DNA of 64,000 nucleotides from Lysobacterales bacterium (GTDB lineage Bacteria > Pseudomonadota > Gammaproteobacteria > Xanthomonadales > Rhodanobacteraceae), in contig NSJK01000001.1 of the NCBI GenBank assembly GCA_002632325.1, positions 62,001 to 126,000 of the forward strand. Direction: 5' to 3'. The notes under the pieces were generated by a model, which saw only the letters and a list, made by a program, of their open reading frames with translations, did not search any database and was not told the origin of the DNA. How positions within the stretch are numbered: position 1 is the stretch's first letter; every line of letters begins with the position of its first letter. Below are positions 9,399 through 18,630 of the stretch, piece by piece. A program made the position numbers and the translations under genes.

Positions 9399-12028
9399 TG
9401 GCACATCTCCTTCAACTTGAACAAGAGTGCGAGCGCCTCGCGCGGCGTGAGTGCGTCGGGGTCGAGCGCGCGCAACGCGGTCTCCGCGGGCGAGGGTGCG
9501 GGTGGCGCGAACAGGCCAAGCTGCGGTGATTCGCTGACGGCGGGCAGGGCAGCGGTTGCGGGGCCGGCTTCGAGTGCGCGCAAGGTGGCGCGTGCATCCT
9601 CGATCACCGGACGCGGCAGGCCGGCGAGCGCGGCGACCTGCAGACCGAAGCTGCGATTGGCCGGGCCTTGCTTGACCGCGTGCATGAACACCAGTTGCTC
9701 GCCGCGTTCCTGATCGTGGAACTCGACCGCATCCAGATGCACGTTGGCGATGCCTTCGACTTCGCCGGCCAGTTCGGTGAGTTCGAAGTAATGCGTGGCG
9801 AACAGCGTCCAGGCGCGATTGCGCGTGGCCAGCGCGACCGCGCAGGCGCGCGCGAGCGCGAGGCCGTCGTAGGTGCTGGTGCCGCGGCCGACTTCGTCCA
9901 TCAGAACGAGGCTCGAAGCCGTGGCGTTGTGCAGGATGTTCGCGGTTTCGCTCATCTCGACCATGAAGGTCGATTGTCCGCGCGCGAGATCATCGCCCGC
10001 GCCGATGCGTGTGAAAATGCGATCGATCGGGCCGATGCTTGCCGAATCGGCGGGCACGAAGCTGCCGATGTGGGCGAGCAGCACGATCAAGGCTGCCTGT
10101 CGCATGTAGGTCGATTTGCCGCCCATGTTCGGGCCGGTGATGACCAGCATGCGCCGAGCTTCCTCGAGTTCGAGATCGTTCGGTTCGAACGGCTCCTCGC
10201 GCACGCGCTCGACCACCGGATGGCGACCGCGCACGATGTGGATGCCGCCGGCATCGAGCAGTTGCGGGCAGGTCCAGCGCAGCGCATCGGCGCGCTGCGC
10301 GAGGGCAGCGAGCACGTCGAGTTCGGCGATTGCCGCGGCGGCCTGCTGCAGGGCCGCGAGTTGGCCGATCAACAGATCGAGCACGCCTTCGTAGAGCTGG
10401 CGCTCGCGCATGAGCGCGCGTTCGCGCGCCGACAGCACCTTGTCCTCGAAGGTCTTGAGCTCCTCGGTGATGTAGCGCTCGGCACCCTTGAGCGTCTGCC
10501 GTCGCGTGTAGTGCGTGGGCGCCTTGTCGGCCTGCGCCTTGCTGATCTCGATGTAATAGCCGTGCACGCTGTTGTAGCCGACCTTGAGCGTGGCGATGCC
10601 GGTCGCGGCCTTCTCGCGCTCCTCGAGTTTGACGAGGAATTGGTCGGCATGCGTCGAGAGCAGGCGCAGTTCATCGAGTTCGGCATCGAAGCCCGCACGG
10701 ATCACGCCGCCATCGCGCGCGAGCAGCGGCGGAGACTCGATGATGGCGGCGGCAAGCTGCGCGGCAAGGTTCGCGTGGTCGCCGATGCTGGCGATGAGAT
10801 CACACAGCCGCGCGCTGTCACTCGCGGCGACGGCGAGCTCGTGATCGGGTGCGGTCGAAGCTTCCGCGGCAACGCCGAGTGCCTGCGCAATCTGCGGCGC
10901 GAGCAGCAAGCCATCGCGCAGCGTCGACAGGTCACGCGGTCGCGCCGAACGCAAGGCCACGCGTGCGAGGATGCGTTCGAGATCGCCGACGCCGCGCAGC
11001 ACTTCGCGCAGTTGCGCCAGGCGTTGCCCTTCACCGAGCACGCCGATCGCCTGTTGGCGCGCGCGCAATACGCTGCGATCGCGCAAGGGCCGATGCAGCC
11101 AACGCCGCAGCAGGCGCGCGCCCATCGGCGTGATGGTGGCGTCGAGCACACCGAACAGTGTGAATTCGAGCTTGCCACTGGCGTGGGTGTCCAGTTCGAG
11201 ATTGCGTCGCGTCGCCGCATCGAGCGCAATCGTCTGGTTCGCGTTCTCGACCGCAAGCCCGCTCAGATGCGGCAGCGCGGCCTTCTGCGTTTCCTCGACA
11301 TAGGCGAGCAGGGCGCCGGCCGCGGCGATCGCGCTCGGCATGCCTTCGACACCGAAACCCGACAGATCATGCGTGCGGAAGAAGCGCGCGAGTTCGCGCT
11401 GCGCGGTGGCGTGATCGAAATGCCAGGGCCCGCGTTTGCGCAGGCCGGGCAGGCTGGTGACGAAGCGCGGCCAGGCCACGTCCTCGCCGATGAGGGTCTC
11501 GGCCGGCGCGAGCCGCGCGAGTTCCGCATTGAGGGCCTCCGCGTCGGCGACTTCGCTGAGCACGAAGCGGCCGCTGGCGAGATCGATCCACGCCAGCCCG
11601 AATCCCGAACTGCCCGCGGCGATCGCCAGCAGCAGGTTGTCGCGACGCTCATCGAGCAAGGCCGCATCGGTGACCGTGCCCGGCGTGACGATGCGCACCA
11701 CCTTGCGCTCGACCAGACCCTTGGCCAGCGCCGGGTCGCCGATCTGCTCGCAGATCGCCACCGACTCGCCGAGTCGGACGAGCTTGGCCAGATAACCTTC
11801 GGCCGCGTGATACGGCACGCCCGCCATCGGGATCGGCGCGCCCGCCGATTGCCCGCGCTGGGTCAGCGTGATGTCGAGCAGCCGCGCCGCCTTGCGCGCG
11901 TCCTCGTAGAACAGTTCGTAGAAATCGCCCATGCGGAAGAACACCAGCATGTCCTGATGCTCCGCCTTGGCGGCGAAGTACTGGCGCATTAAAGGCGTGT
12001 GGTCTTTCCCGGCCTCGGCGAGGGACAT
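9395..12028 (-). CDS. mutS: DNA mismatch repair ATPase MutS with element-derived N-terminus
   Basis: 877 residues, full length for the family. MutS recognises mismatches and recruits MutL. Visible: mismatch-binding [11 protein letters not shown] (Phe-x-Glu) near residue 35, core domains, Walker [11 protein letters not shown] near residue 625, and [11 protein letters not shown]. The first codons read MSLAEAGKD, then [15 protein letters not shown], which is conserved. The bases upstream of HTPL belong to the inserted element: attL (11979-12004) covers codons for DHTPLMRQY, and a second copy of this segment preceded by different codons lies at 34160-34222. The new start has only a weak ribosome site (AAAGAAACCTG), and a possible -10 TAATCT near 12058-12063 lies inside the element, so expression may differ from the native state. 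Confidence 0.95.
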   Translation of the reverse strand: MSLAEAGKDHTPLMRQYFAAKAEHQDMLVFFRMGDFYELFYEDARKAARLLDITLTQRGQSAGAPIPMAGVPYHAAEGYLAKLVRLGESVAICEQIGDPALAKGLVERKVVRIVTPGTVTDAALLDERRDNLLLAIAAGSSGFGLAWIDLASGRFVLSEVADAEALNAELARLAPAETLIGEDVAWPRFVTSLPGLRKRGPWHFDHATAQRELARFFRTHDLSGFGVEGMPSAIAAAGALLAYVEETQKAALPHLSGLAVENANQTIALDAATRRNLELDTHASGKLEFTLFGVLDATITPMGARLLRRWLHRPLRDRSVLRARQQAIGVLGEGQRLAQLREVLRGVGDLERILARVALRSARPRDLSTLRDGLLLAPQIAQALGVAAEASTAPDHELAVAASDSARLCDLIASIGDHANLAAQLAAAIIESPPLLARDGGVIRAGFDAELDELRLLSTHADQFLVKLEEREKAATGIATLKVGYNSVHGYYIEISKAQADKAPTHYTRRQTLKGAERYITEELKTFEDKVLSARERALMRERQLYEGVLDLLIGQLAALQQAAAAIAELDVLAALAQRADALRWTCPQLLDAGGIHIVRGRHPVVERVREEPFEPNDLELEEARRMLVITGPNMGGKSTYMRQAALIVLLAHIGSFVPADSASIGPIDRIFTRIGAGDDLARGQSTFMVEMSETANILHNATASSLVLMDEVGRGTSTYDGLALARACAVALATRNRAWTLFATHYFELTELAGEVEGIANVHLDAVEFHDQERGEQLVFMHAVKQGPANRSFGLQVAALAGLPRPVIEDARATLRALEAGPATAALPAVSESPQLGLFAPPAPSPAETALRALDPDALTPREALALLFKLKEMCQ
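11979..12004. other. attL of the element
   Basis: Blocks TACTGGCGCAT and GGCGTGTGGTC separated by TAAA. The same two blocks, separated by GAGT, occur at 34161-34186. On the mutS strand both copies encode HTPLMRQ, and the four differing bases are synonymous. The crossover must lie in one of the identical 11-bp blocks. Confidence 0.88.
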
Positions 12029-12117
12029 CAGGTTTCTTTATCCATTGATTTTGTTTAGATTACTTCCGCCGACTGCCGCCGGTCTCACGTGGCTTCACGC
12101 AGTTCCACGCAACTCCG

Positions 12118-12179
12118 TGTAGCCCAGGTGTAGCCCAGCACTCAAAAACCCTTCTGCCGGCGCAGCGCGCTGGGCTACA
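12118..12179. promoter_or_regulatory. Left arm-type integrase sites (TGTAGCCCA repeats)
   Basis: TGTAGCCCA occurs at 12118-12126 and 12129-12137, 11 bp apart, and inverted at 12171-12179. The same pair with the same 11-bp step occurs at 34072-34091 near attR. They sit between attL and the integrase start at 12192. They are probably arm-type binding sites of the integrase, possibly also controlling its promoter. Confidence 0.75.
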
Positions 12180-12191
12180 CGAGGTTCAAGC

Positions 12192-13637
12192 ATGCGCATG
12201 GAGCTCTCCCAGACCGTCGTGCTCCACAAACTCGACATCGCCCACCGACCCGTGGAGGACCGAGGGCGCATTGTCTTCGAGGACAACCCGGCGCGCACGC
12301 CCTACATCGTCTTCGACGCCCACCGGGACGCCCCAGTCGGGTTCGGCGTGAAGGTGGGCGGCACCAAGAAGACTTACATCCTCCAGCGGCGCGTCGGCGG
12401 GGCCGTGGTCAAAGCAAAGGTCGGGGACGTCGCGGACTTCGCCAACATCACCTTGGCGCGTCTCGCTGCGGGCGAGATGGCGCGGAGCATCCGCTCCGAC
12501 GGCCGCAACCCGAACACCGTGCGCCGCGAGGTACTCGCCGCCATCCGTGCCGACACGCTGGGCGGTGCGCTTACGGCGTACCGCGAACACCTTGCTACCC
12601 GGGCCAAGAAGCGGGCGAAGCCGGCCACCTTGCGGGTGGTGGACGCCACCATTCGAGCGTTCGCCGATTGGGCCGACCGCCCCCTGTCGTCGCTCACGGC
12701 TGCAGAGGTCAAAGCGCGCTTCGCGTCGGGCATTCGCCCCGGGCCCGATGGATCTTCGGCGACCGACAAGGGACGCACCGCCACAGAGCAGCGGTTCCGG
12801 TGGGCTTTGGCCGCAGTGCGGCACGTGATGAAGCGCGAAGCCCATCAGGCCGGCTCCCAGGGGCAGGCGCCCCGGCTTTGGGCCAACCCTTTCGACATCC
12901 TCACCCTGGAGGATCTGTTCCGTAGCAAGGCGGACCTGGAGCGGGACTACCAGGTTCGGTTGTCGCGCAATCCTTTGGGGCTCCGTGATGGCTCGCTGGG
13001 GCGCTTCCTGGAAGCGGTGTGGGCACGCCGCCCCAAGAGCCGGCTGGGCGCTGACTACCTCCTGCTCACGCTCCTGCTCGGTGCGCGGAAGAACGAAACG
13101 GCGAGCCTTCAATGGCGGGACCGGCTCACCGCGACGGAAGCAGCCAAGAGCTCGTGGGTGGACCTCGACTTGCGGTTGGTGCGGTTCTACCGGACCAAGA
13201 ACGGCAACGACCATGAGTTGCCCTTGGCTGACGCCGTTTTTGAAATCCTCAAGCAACGGCGCGACGACCGCGAGGCTCGGGAGCGATACGTCTTCCCCGT
13301 GCGCATTTCGAAGAAGACGACCAATGCCGTCCACTACTCGGACGCGAAAACCATCCTGGCATACGTGCGCGACGACGCGGGTCTCGAAGTCCTCCGCACG
13401 CATGACCTTCGTCGAACCTTCGGGCGCATCGCGGAAGAGCTAACCAGCGAGCGGATGGTCAAGCGATTGCTCAACCACGCGGACCCGCGCAACCCCACGG
13501 CGCGCTACATGGATCCGGAGTGGCCACGGGTTGTGGAGGTTATGCAGCATGTGGAAAGTGTAATCTTGTCGTCTGACGCGTTCGTCTTTCGAAGTTTGAT
13601 GCCGAGAAAAAAGGGAGCGCGCTCAACTTTGTTCTAG
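12192..13637 (+). CDS. int: Tyrosine recombinase (site-specific integrase)
   Basis: 481 residues. The N-terminal part (residues about 45-80) resembles the DUF4102-like arm-binding region (VGFGVKVGGTKKTYILQRRVGG). A SAM-like core-binding domain spans about 110-215. The catalytic domain shows Arg in LLLGARKNETASLQW, HDLRRTFG (H-x-x-R), a downstream His in LLNHADPRNP, and nucleophile Tyr in ARYMDPEW. It carries out integration and excision through attL/attR in mutS. It starts 163 bp from mutS and diverges from it, so the two promoters share element-end DNA. Confidence 0.92.
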   Translation: MRMELSQTVVLHKLDIAHRPVEDRGRIVFEDNPARTPYIVFDAHRDAPVGFGVKVGGTKKTYILQRRVGGAVVKAKVGDVADFANITLARLAAGEMARSIRSDGRNPNTVRREVLAAIRADTLGGALTAYREHLATRAKKRAKPATLRVVDATIRAFADWADRPLSSLTAAEVKARFASGIRPGPDGSSATDKGRTATEQRFRWALAAVRHVMKREAHQAGSQGQAPRLWANPFDILTLEDLFRSKADLERDYQVRLSRNPLGLRDGSLGRFLEAVWARRPKSRLGADYLLLTLLLGARKNETASLQWRDRLTATEAAKSSWVDLDLRLVRFYRTKNGNDHELPLADAVFEILKQRRDDREARERYVFPVRISKKTTNAVHYSDAKTILAYVRDDAGLEVLRTHDLRRTFGRIAEELTSERMVKRLLNHADPRNPTARYMDPEWPRVVEVMQHVESVILSSDAFVFRSLMPRKKGARSTLF

Positions 13638-13675
13638 GGAGTGTGCGCAGGGGATGTTGGTATGGGAGCACGGCG

Positions 13676-14200
13676 ATGTTTGACACGTGGCGAACTGAGT
13701 GGCGGCAAATGCGTCGAGACCGAACGGCTCAACTTCGGTTCTTGCTTTGGGTAATCAGAGGTTTGGCTGCCGTAATCGTGTTGGGTTCCATCGCCGTCCT
13801 TTTCCAGCATGACGGGGTCGAGAAACTTAAGGAATATTTGATTGCTGCGCTTGCGGGGGTTGCTGCGCTCTACAGTGAAAATAACGGATTGAAGCGCCGC
13901 ATGGTCCGGCCTTTGGAAGATGTTGAAGAGTCTTCCGTGGACGCGTGCGCGCCAAGTGTTCTTACGACAGCGGCTGTGTTGACGTTTTTTACATTGCATT
14001 CGACGTCGCGCCTAGTGGGCGCATTTTGCGCCCTCGTCGCAGCGGCTTACTGCATCATCGAAATGTACCGCCATTACCGTAAACCCGAAGATCCACTTAC
14101 GTGGCGAGTCCGACTGCACTTGTTGACCATCACCGTAGTGCTTTGTTTCGTAGCATACTGGGTCGGGGGGGTGCTAGGGATGATTTCGGCGGGAAACTGA
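13676..14200 (+). CDS. Predicted multi-spanning membrane protein, unknown function
   Basis: 174 residues from ATG at 13676, 38 bp after the integrase stop. Four to five hydrophobic segments are visible: residues about 22-45 (FLLWVIRGLAAVIVLGSIAV), 55-70 (YLIAALAGVAALYS), 98-112, 115-132 (LVGAFCALVAAAYCII) and 150-170 (LTITVVLCFVAYWVGGVLGM). No family is recognised. Base composition is lower in GC than in neighbours. It converges on a small membrane-protein ORF that begins at the next base. Confidence 0.6.
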   Translation: MFDTWRTEWRQMRRDRTAQLRFLLWVIRGLAAVIVLGSIAVLFQHDGVEKLKEYLIAALAGVAALYSENNGLKRRMVRPLEDVEESSVDACAPSVLTTAAVLTFFTLHSTSRLVGAFCALVAAAYCIIEMYRHYRKPEDPLTWRVRLHLLTITVVLCFVAYWVGGVLGMISAGN

Positions 14201-14332
14201 TTAGGGAGAGTTAAAGAAACCCGGAAAAAGGAAGACGACAACAGCAATGGTCAGTACGACGACACCGCACACGCGCATGATGATGTCCCCGACGCTCGTC
14301 CCATCTGATCTGCTGGCGGTATTCTTATTCAT
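14201..14332 (-). CDS. Small single-pass membrane protein (43 residues)
   Basis: A short frame starting MNKNTASRSDGTSVGD with a hydrophobic helix (VVVLTIAVVVFLFPGFF) and stop TAA at the base directly following the stop of the preceding convergent gene. The residue pattern (polar head, one helix, short tail) is convincing for a real microprotein, but the ribosome site (GGAAAC) is weak and no family is known. Confidence 0.45.
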   Translation of the reverse strand: MNKNTASRSDGTSVGDIIMRVCGVVVLTIAVVVFLFPGFFNSP

Positions 14333-14392
14333 TATGTTTCCGTATGTGCGCGCAGTGGCCGGCGGGCCTTCACTTTGCATAGCACTGTCGGG

Positions 14393-15091
14393 ATGAATGT
14401 CAAATCTGCGGAGCCCGCTCTGAAAGATCTCAAGACTCTGCGACAGGTGGTGGCTCTTGCAAATGAGCTCGCCCGCCTTCCCGACGATGCTCAGGTAAGC
14501 GCCGGGACCGCGGCGCTGCTCATAAGCGTGGACGCGCCACCATCCGAGCGAACGATGGAGGGCTGGCGGCAGGGGCGAAACCGCGGCGGTGAGACGGGCC
14601 CACCCTTTCATGCCGGGCCGGGCCGAACTTCCCCGGTGTCCTACAACGTGGGCGAGGTGCGCGCCTGGGTCCGGGCGCAGCGCGTGTCCACGACGATGGA
14701 AGCCTCCGCGCGGCGCGGACTGACGTTCGCCACCGTTGCCGACCTCAGTCGCCCCGAACCGTGGGTGCTCCAGAGCGACTACGTCGTCGGCCATGCGCTG
14801 ACCGTGTCGCCGGCCGAGCTGGAGAATGCGCTGCGTGGTGAGGCCGGCGCGGTCCTGCGCATCGCAGGGTTGAGCGACGTGATGCTGGGCACGACTTGGT
14901 CGGACCCGAGCGTGTGCCGCGTATTCCACGCGGCGTACGGCGACGTGCTTCGGGCAGCGTTGGAGTCCGCTGATGCGGTCCTCGATGCGACGGATCTCCA
15001 CGAGGGGATGGTGGCCGCGGTCGGGTCAGAGGCACTTGCTTGTCCGAAGTGCGGAAGGCCGGCGCATCCAGAGCACCCCTGCCGGTTGTAA
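14393..15091 (+). CDS. Putative MerR/excisionase-like DNA-binding protein
   Basis: 232 residues from ATG 14393. Residues about 35-95 resemble the small winged-helix fold of MerR/AlpA/Xis proteins: AALLISV...SERTMEGWRQGRNRG, then SYNVGEVRAWVRAQR (as in RYR..DLDAWL). The remaining 130 residues are unrecognised and end in a possible zinc site, CPKCGRPAHPEHPC. Its position near the integrase makes a directionality-factor or regulatory role possible, but Xis proteins are usually much shorter. Confidence 0.55.
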   Translation: MNVKSAEPALKDLKTLRQVVALANELARLPDDAQVSAGTAALLISVDAPPSERTMEGWRQGRNRGGETGPPFHAGPGRTSPVSYNVGEVRAWVRAQRVSTTMEASARRGLTFATVADLSRPEPWVLQSDYVVGHALTVSPAELENALRGEAGAVLRIAGLSDVMLGTTWSDPSVCRVFHAAYGDVLRAALESADAVLDATDLHEGMVAAVGSEALACPKCGRPAHPEHPCRL

Positions 15092-15103
15092 GTCCTGGGG
15101 CCT

Positions 15104-15448
15104 TCAGGAGGTCCGGCGCGCTCGTTTTTCTTTGACGGGGCGTTGAGGTGGGGGCTTGGTCTTCTGGTCCCGCCTGGGTCGGCGTGGCGGTCGGTACGCC
15201 GCGCCGGCGATGCGGTCGTCCAGCATGAGAGCGAACTTCGCCATCGACAGCCCGTAAAGCTCCACGAACTCGCGCACCTGCAGGTAGTCCAGCCCACGCC
15301 GCCCAATCTCAACGGCGGAAACCTTGGTTTGCGGAAGGTTTAGGGCTTCACCCACTTGGAGCTGCGACAGTCCCGCTTCCAGTCGAAGGTCGCGCAGCAG
15401 CCCGACCATCACGCGGTGCTCGGGCGAATAGATGGAGGAACGTTTCAT
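15104..15448 (-). CDS. XRE-family HTH transcriptional regulator
   Basis: 114 residues from ATG 15448. The Cro/CI-type helix-turn-helix spans residues about 12-65 (VGLLRDLRLEAGLSQLQVGE, then VSAVEIGRRGLDYLQVREF). The tail is strongly basic (RPPRRPRRDQKTK). It lies in head-to-head orientation with the Kelch gene, and the inverted repeat at 15496-15531 between them is a natural operator candidate. It ends 12 bp from the stop of the convergent upstream gene. Confidence 0.8.
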   Translation of the reverse strand: MKRSSIYSPEHRVMVGLLRDLRLEAGLSQLQVGEALNLPQTKVSAVEIGRRGLDYLQVREFVELYGLSMAKFALMLDDRIAGAAYRPPRRPRRDQKTKPPPQRPVKEKRARRTS

Positions 15449-15495
15449 CGGGCAGCCCACACGGAGGCCGTCCACGCTAGTACCCACCCACCGTA

Positions 15496-15531
15496 TAGAC
15501 TTAATTCATCTTAATAGTCATTTAAGGTCTA
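15496..15531. promoter_or_regulatory. Inverted repeat, candidate operator
   Basis: Arms TAGACTTAA and TTAAGGTCTA (one unpaired base) within an AT-rich patch between the divergent XRE regulator and Kelch genes. The position fits binding by the adjacent XRE protein. Confidence 0.5.
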
Positions 15532-15568
15532 TCATCGCTTCGTCCTGCATGGAACGGAGGGGTGAACG

Positions 15569-16675
15569 ATGGTGGGGGCCGTGCCGATAGGTGTCTTGAC
15601 GTACCTGCTTCTGGCGGGAAGCGCCTCAGATGGGGTGTTCCAACCTGCCGCTGACATGGGGTTTGCGCGCTATGCCAGCACCGCGGCTGTTCTGAGTAGC
15701 GGCACAGTCGCGCTCTACGGTCCGTCGTACGACGGCGACGAGTACAACCCAGCGGACGGCACATGGACCGAGACCGCTCTCATTCCCGCACCGCGTTTCA
15801 ACGCCCGTCTTTTCGGACTGTCCAGCGGTGATGCGTTGCTCATCGGCGGCGACACCACCGATGCACGCACTGTGCGCTACACACCTGCCACGAGGTCGTG
15901 GACGTGGGGTCCGTCGCTGACCGCCGCTCGTCGGTTCGAGCAGGCAGCCCAGCTCGATGACGGACGCATCTTGGTCGCAGGCGGCTACGGCCCGAATGGC
16001 TCGCCGACGACCAGCGCCGAAATCTACGACCCGACGACCGGCACCTTCGCGCCAGCGGGCTCGATGCCGAGGCCGCGGGCGGGCGGCGTTGCCGAGCTTC
16101 TGCTCGACGGTCGCGTGCTCGTCGCCGGTGGCGTGGATGCTTCTGGAAATGGCGACCCGTGCGCTCTGCTCTACACACCAAGCTCCGGCACGTTCTCGTC
16201 CGGCCCGTGTTTCGCCGCGGCCACGCACGGTCGGGCCTTCCCCGCTTCCGCGCGTCTGCTCGATGGCCGTGTCTTCGTCTCCGGGGGCCAGACGTACTAC
16301 CAAGGCAGCACGAGGCTCGCTCCCGACGCCGACGTCTACGACCCCCATACGAACCGTTGGACGCAGCGCACTGCAAGCACGCGCTTTGAACACACGTTGA
16401 CCGTCCTCACCGACGGCCGCGTCCTCGTGGTCGGTGGCGTGGGCGACTGGAATCAGCCGCTCGCGCAAACGGAAGTCTTCGACCCGGTCCTTGATGCGGT
16501 TCGCCTCGGCCCCTCGCTGACGGTGGCGCGCTATGGGCACACCGCGACGGCACTGCCGGGCAACCGGCTGCTCGTCGCTGGCGGTCGAGTTTCAGCCAGC
16601 CAGTGGACGGCGACGTCGGAGATCTACACCGGCGATGCCGTGATGACCGATGGATTTGAGCAAGGAGAGCGGTGA
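15569..16675 (+). CDS. Secreted Kelch-repeat beta-propeller protein
   Basis: 368 residues. The N-terminus looks like a signal sequence (VGAVPIGVLTYLLLAGSASD). About six Kelch blades follow, each with a DGRVLVAGG-type strand and a YDP/FDP-T turn (for example DDGRILVAGGYGPNG, LDGRVLVAGGVDASG, TDGRVLVVGGVGDWN). It ends in AVMTDGFEQGER, the same DGF(E/D)-x-G tail as the chromosomal beta-helix protein at 4209. GGAGG lies about 10 bases before the start. It probably has an extracellular or periplasmic binding role. Its stop is followed directly by the start of the next gene. Confidence 0.75.
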   Translation: MVGAVPIGVLTYLLLAGSASDGVFQPAADMGFARYASTAAVLSSGTVALYGPSYDGDEYNPADGTWTETALIPAPRFNARLFGLSSGDALLIGGDTTDARTVRYTPATRSWTWGPSLTAARRFEQAAQLDDGRILVAGGYGPNGSPTTSAEIYDPTTGTFAPAGSMPRPRAGGVAELLLDGRVLVAGGVDASGNGDPCALLYTPSSGTFSSGPCFAAATHGRAFPASARLLDGRVFVSGGQTYYQGSTRLAPDADVYDPHTNRWTQRTASTRFEHTLTVLTDGRVLVVGGVGDWNQPLAQTEVFDPVLDAVRLGPSLTVARYGHTATALPGNRLLVAGGRVSASQWTATSEIYTGDAVMTDGFEQGER

Positions 16676-17101
16676 ATGAACGACGGCGTTGCACTCTTGT
16701 TGTTGGCTGTGGGAGGGGTTGTTTTTCTGTGTGTCCTGGGAGCCTTCCGCGGCGGTGGCGGGGGCAAGGGTGGGCTGCAGTGGCGGCCCGGCTTCGGTGC
16801 TGATGGCACCCCTGAAAGGCCCTTCAAACCGACTGTTTCGGGACCAGGAATCGCACTAGACGCAGCGCATGGATGGCTCTGGCTGGCGACCAAAGAAAAC
16901 GGATGCCTTCTGCTCGACCGAGCGAACGTTCGAGAGTGGGCGCACGAATGGAAAAAGATGCCCAACGGCGAGTTGTGGAACAACGAACTCGTTTTCCGCC
17001 TTGCGGATCTGCAGACCCCGGTTGTGAAGGTCGCCTTCGGGCGGAACTACCGCGTGGCGGAAGAGTGGCAAGCACGCCTCACGACGTGGCTCAACGGTTA
17101 G
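16676..17101 (+). CDS. Membrane-anchored protein of unknown function
   Basis: 141 residues. One N-terminal helix (ALLLLAVGGVVFLCVLGAF), a glycine-rich linker (RGGGGGKGG), and a soluble domain of about 100 residues (GIALDAAHGWLWLATKENG...VREWAHEWKK) of a type seen in other single-pass hypotheticals; I cannot name the family securely. It starts at the base after the Kelch stop (TGAATGA), so the two are probably cotranscribed. Confidence 0.6.
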   Translation: MNDGVALLLLAVGGVVFLCVLGAFRGGGGGKGGLQWRPGFGADGTPERPFKPTVSGPGIALDAAHGWLWLATKENGCLLLDRANVREWAHEWKKMPNGELWNNELVFRLADLQTPVVKVAFGRNYRVAEEWQARLTTWLNG

Positions 17102-17353
17102 CCAAGGGTGCCTGCCCGCATCTGCGTTGCGTTCGGTTGAGCGCGGCCAGCGGAGCGCGGGCGCACCATATGCTCGTGGGTCCTCTCCTGACAGCGGGGA
17201 GCGCCTCATAGGGTAAGACCTTCGCACGGCCCGCCTCCGGCGCAACCGCTGGCGCGGTCGTCCACTGCGTTTCCGTCTTCGATGCCCCGGCTGCTTTGAG
17301 GCCGAGCGGCGGTTTCCCAACGGCGCCACCCCGCGCGCTGACAGGAGACCGAC

Positions 17354-17836
17354 ATGGTGGTGCGCGACGACCTCGGCCGCTACAGCTTCCGCGGAAAGCA
17401 GACGGAGCAAGACATTCTGGGCGTTGCCGAAGACATCCTGCTGCGCCGTCTCGACCGGCTCGGGACAATGACGAGTCCCACCGAAAGCGCGGCCTTTCTG
17501 CGCATGCGGCTTGCTCATCTTCCGCACGAAGAGTTTCACGCCGTATGGCTCGACAACCGCCACCGCGTGCTCACCGTCGAATCCGTTGCGCGCGGCACCA
17601 TCGACAGCGCGACCATCCACGTCCGCGAGGTCGTGAAATCCGCCCTCCGCTGGAACGCGGCCGCAGTGATTTTCGCCCACAACCATCCGAGCGGCGACGC
17701 CGAACCCAGCTCCGCCGACCGAGCCATCACCCGGCAACTGAAAGAAGCGTTGACGCTCGTGGAGGTCCGAGTGCTGGACCACATTGTGGTCGCCAACGGA
17801 GGCACGGTATCGCTGGCGCAGCGAGGGTGGTGCTGA
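17354..17836 (+). CDS. RadC-family JAB/MPN-domain protein
   Basis: 160 residues, shorter than chromosomal RadC because the N-terminal HhH part is missing, as is typical of copies on mobile elements. The metal-site motif HNHPSGDAEPSSAD is intact near residue 110, with an upstream acidic residue in HEEFHAVWLD. The biochemical role is unsettled; it is not required for recombination repair in E. coli. ACAGGAG lies 7 bases before the ATG. The 250 bp upstream is non-coding. Confidence 0.88.
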   Translation: MVVRDDLGRYSFRGKQTEQDILGVAEDILLRRLDRLGTMTSPTESAAFLRMRLAHLPHEEFHAVWLDNRHRVLTVESVARGTIDSATIHVREVVKSALRWNAAAVIFAHNHPSGDAEPSSADRAITRQLKEALTLVEVRVLDHIVVANGGTVSLAQRGWC

Positions 17837-17847
17837 CGGTTTCGACA

Positions 17848-18180
17848 TCAATGCGCGGTGGGCGACGCACTCCCACCGCGCAGGGACTCAAGATGCTCGT
17901 CCCCGCGCTTGCGTAGGCCCATGCGCATCGTCGGCGAGGCTCCGAAGCGGTCTTTGCCGTCGAGCAAAAGGCCGACGAGTTCGGCCGCCTGCCAGTCGAC
18001 GAGTCCGGCCAACAGTACCGACTCGCCGAGTTCGTATTTCCGTCGGGCAGCGCACTTGCGGGCACGAGCACGCGCAACGGTGGCAAGGCGCATCTCACGC
18101 AACGCCTGCCGCGCCTGGAGTTGTGCCGTTCGTTTCTGGGAGCGCTCGATTTTCGCAGCGAGGATGTCGGTTGCGCTCAT
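17848..18180 (-). CDS. TraD-like small mobilisation protein
   Basis: 110 residues. A basic coiled N-terminus (KIERSQKRTAQLQARQALRE) is followed by ARRKYELGESVLLAGLVDW, the R(K/R)xxLG(A/E) pattern of the small TraD proteins of Ti-type and IncQ-like mobilisation regions. These assist the relaxase at oriT and are distinct from the coupling protein of the same name. It overlaps the upstream gene by 4 bp (ATGA) and lies about 450 bp from the predicted oriT. Confidence 0.65.
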   Translation of the reverse strand: MSATDILAAKIERSQKRTAQLQARQALREMRLATVARARARKCAARRKYELGESVLLAGLVDWQAAELVGLLLDGKDRFGASPTMRMGLRKRGDEHLESLRGGSASPTAH

Positions 18181-18512
18181 GCGTTCGGCCTCGGGCGCGA
18201 GGTCGCTTCACGACTGCGCTGCTCCAGACGTCGCCGACGCACGTCGACGCGATAGAGCAGCGAGTCCTGCGTAGGTGCGTGGAGCGGAGGCTTCACTGTG
18301 TGGTCGTGGGTCGACCAATCGCTTTGTCCTTCGTCGAGCAATCCGCGAACCTGCGCCAAGGCAAGATCCCCGACGGCGGAAAAGCGGGTCAGCTCGGGTT
18401 CGTAGACGGGTTCAAGCTCACGCCATGGACGACTGCGATACAGGCGAAGCAGCCGGTCGAGCACGTGGCCGAGTTCCAGAAGCGTCAGGCGCAGGTCGGT
18501 CGGGTTTGGCAC
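18177..18512 (-). CDS. Hypothetical protein encoded between oriT and traD-like gene
   Basis: 111 residues from GTG 18512, chosen because ACAGGAG sits 7 bases upstream. Leucine-rich N-terminus (LRLTLLELGHVLDRLLRLYR) and polar C-terminus; no family recognised. Translationally coupled (ATGA) to the TraD-like gene and next to oriT, so a role as mobilisation accessory protein is likely by position only. Confidence 0.55.
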   Translation of the reverse strand: MPNPTDLRLTLLELGHVLDRLLRLYRSRPWRELEPVYEPELTRFSAVGDLALAQVRGLLDEGQSDWSTHDHTVKPPLHAPTQDSLLYRVDVRRRRLEQRSREATSRPRPNA

Positions 18513-18630
18513 AGATGCTCCTGTCAAGGTTGCTTGACACCATCCGTACCACAGCGCAACCGATGCGCAAGGGGTGCAAGCCCAAGACTCGGCGAGGGAA
18601 AGAGTTCGGAAGAAGGACGTCTTGCTGGGT

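Noticed and set aside
9668..11992. Antisense open frame of 774 codons over mutS
   Set aside because: No domains, Arg/Ala-rich composition; a by-product of GC-rich codon use in mutS.
12186..13403. Antisense open frame of 405 codons over the integrase
   Set aside because: Mirror of integrase codons; no start context or domain.
17102..17353. Possible structured RNA upstream of the RadC gene
   Set aside because: RNA motifs upstream of radC genes on mobile elements are known, but no convincing set of stems could be drawn here; a covariance-model search would be needed.
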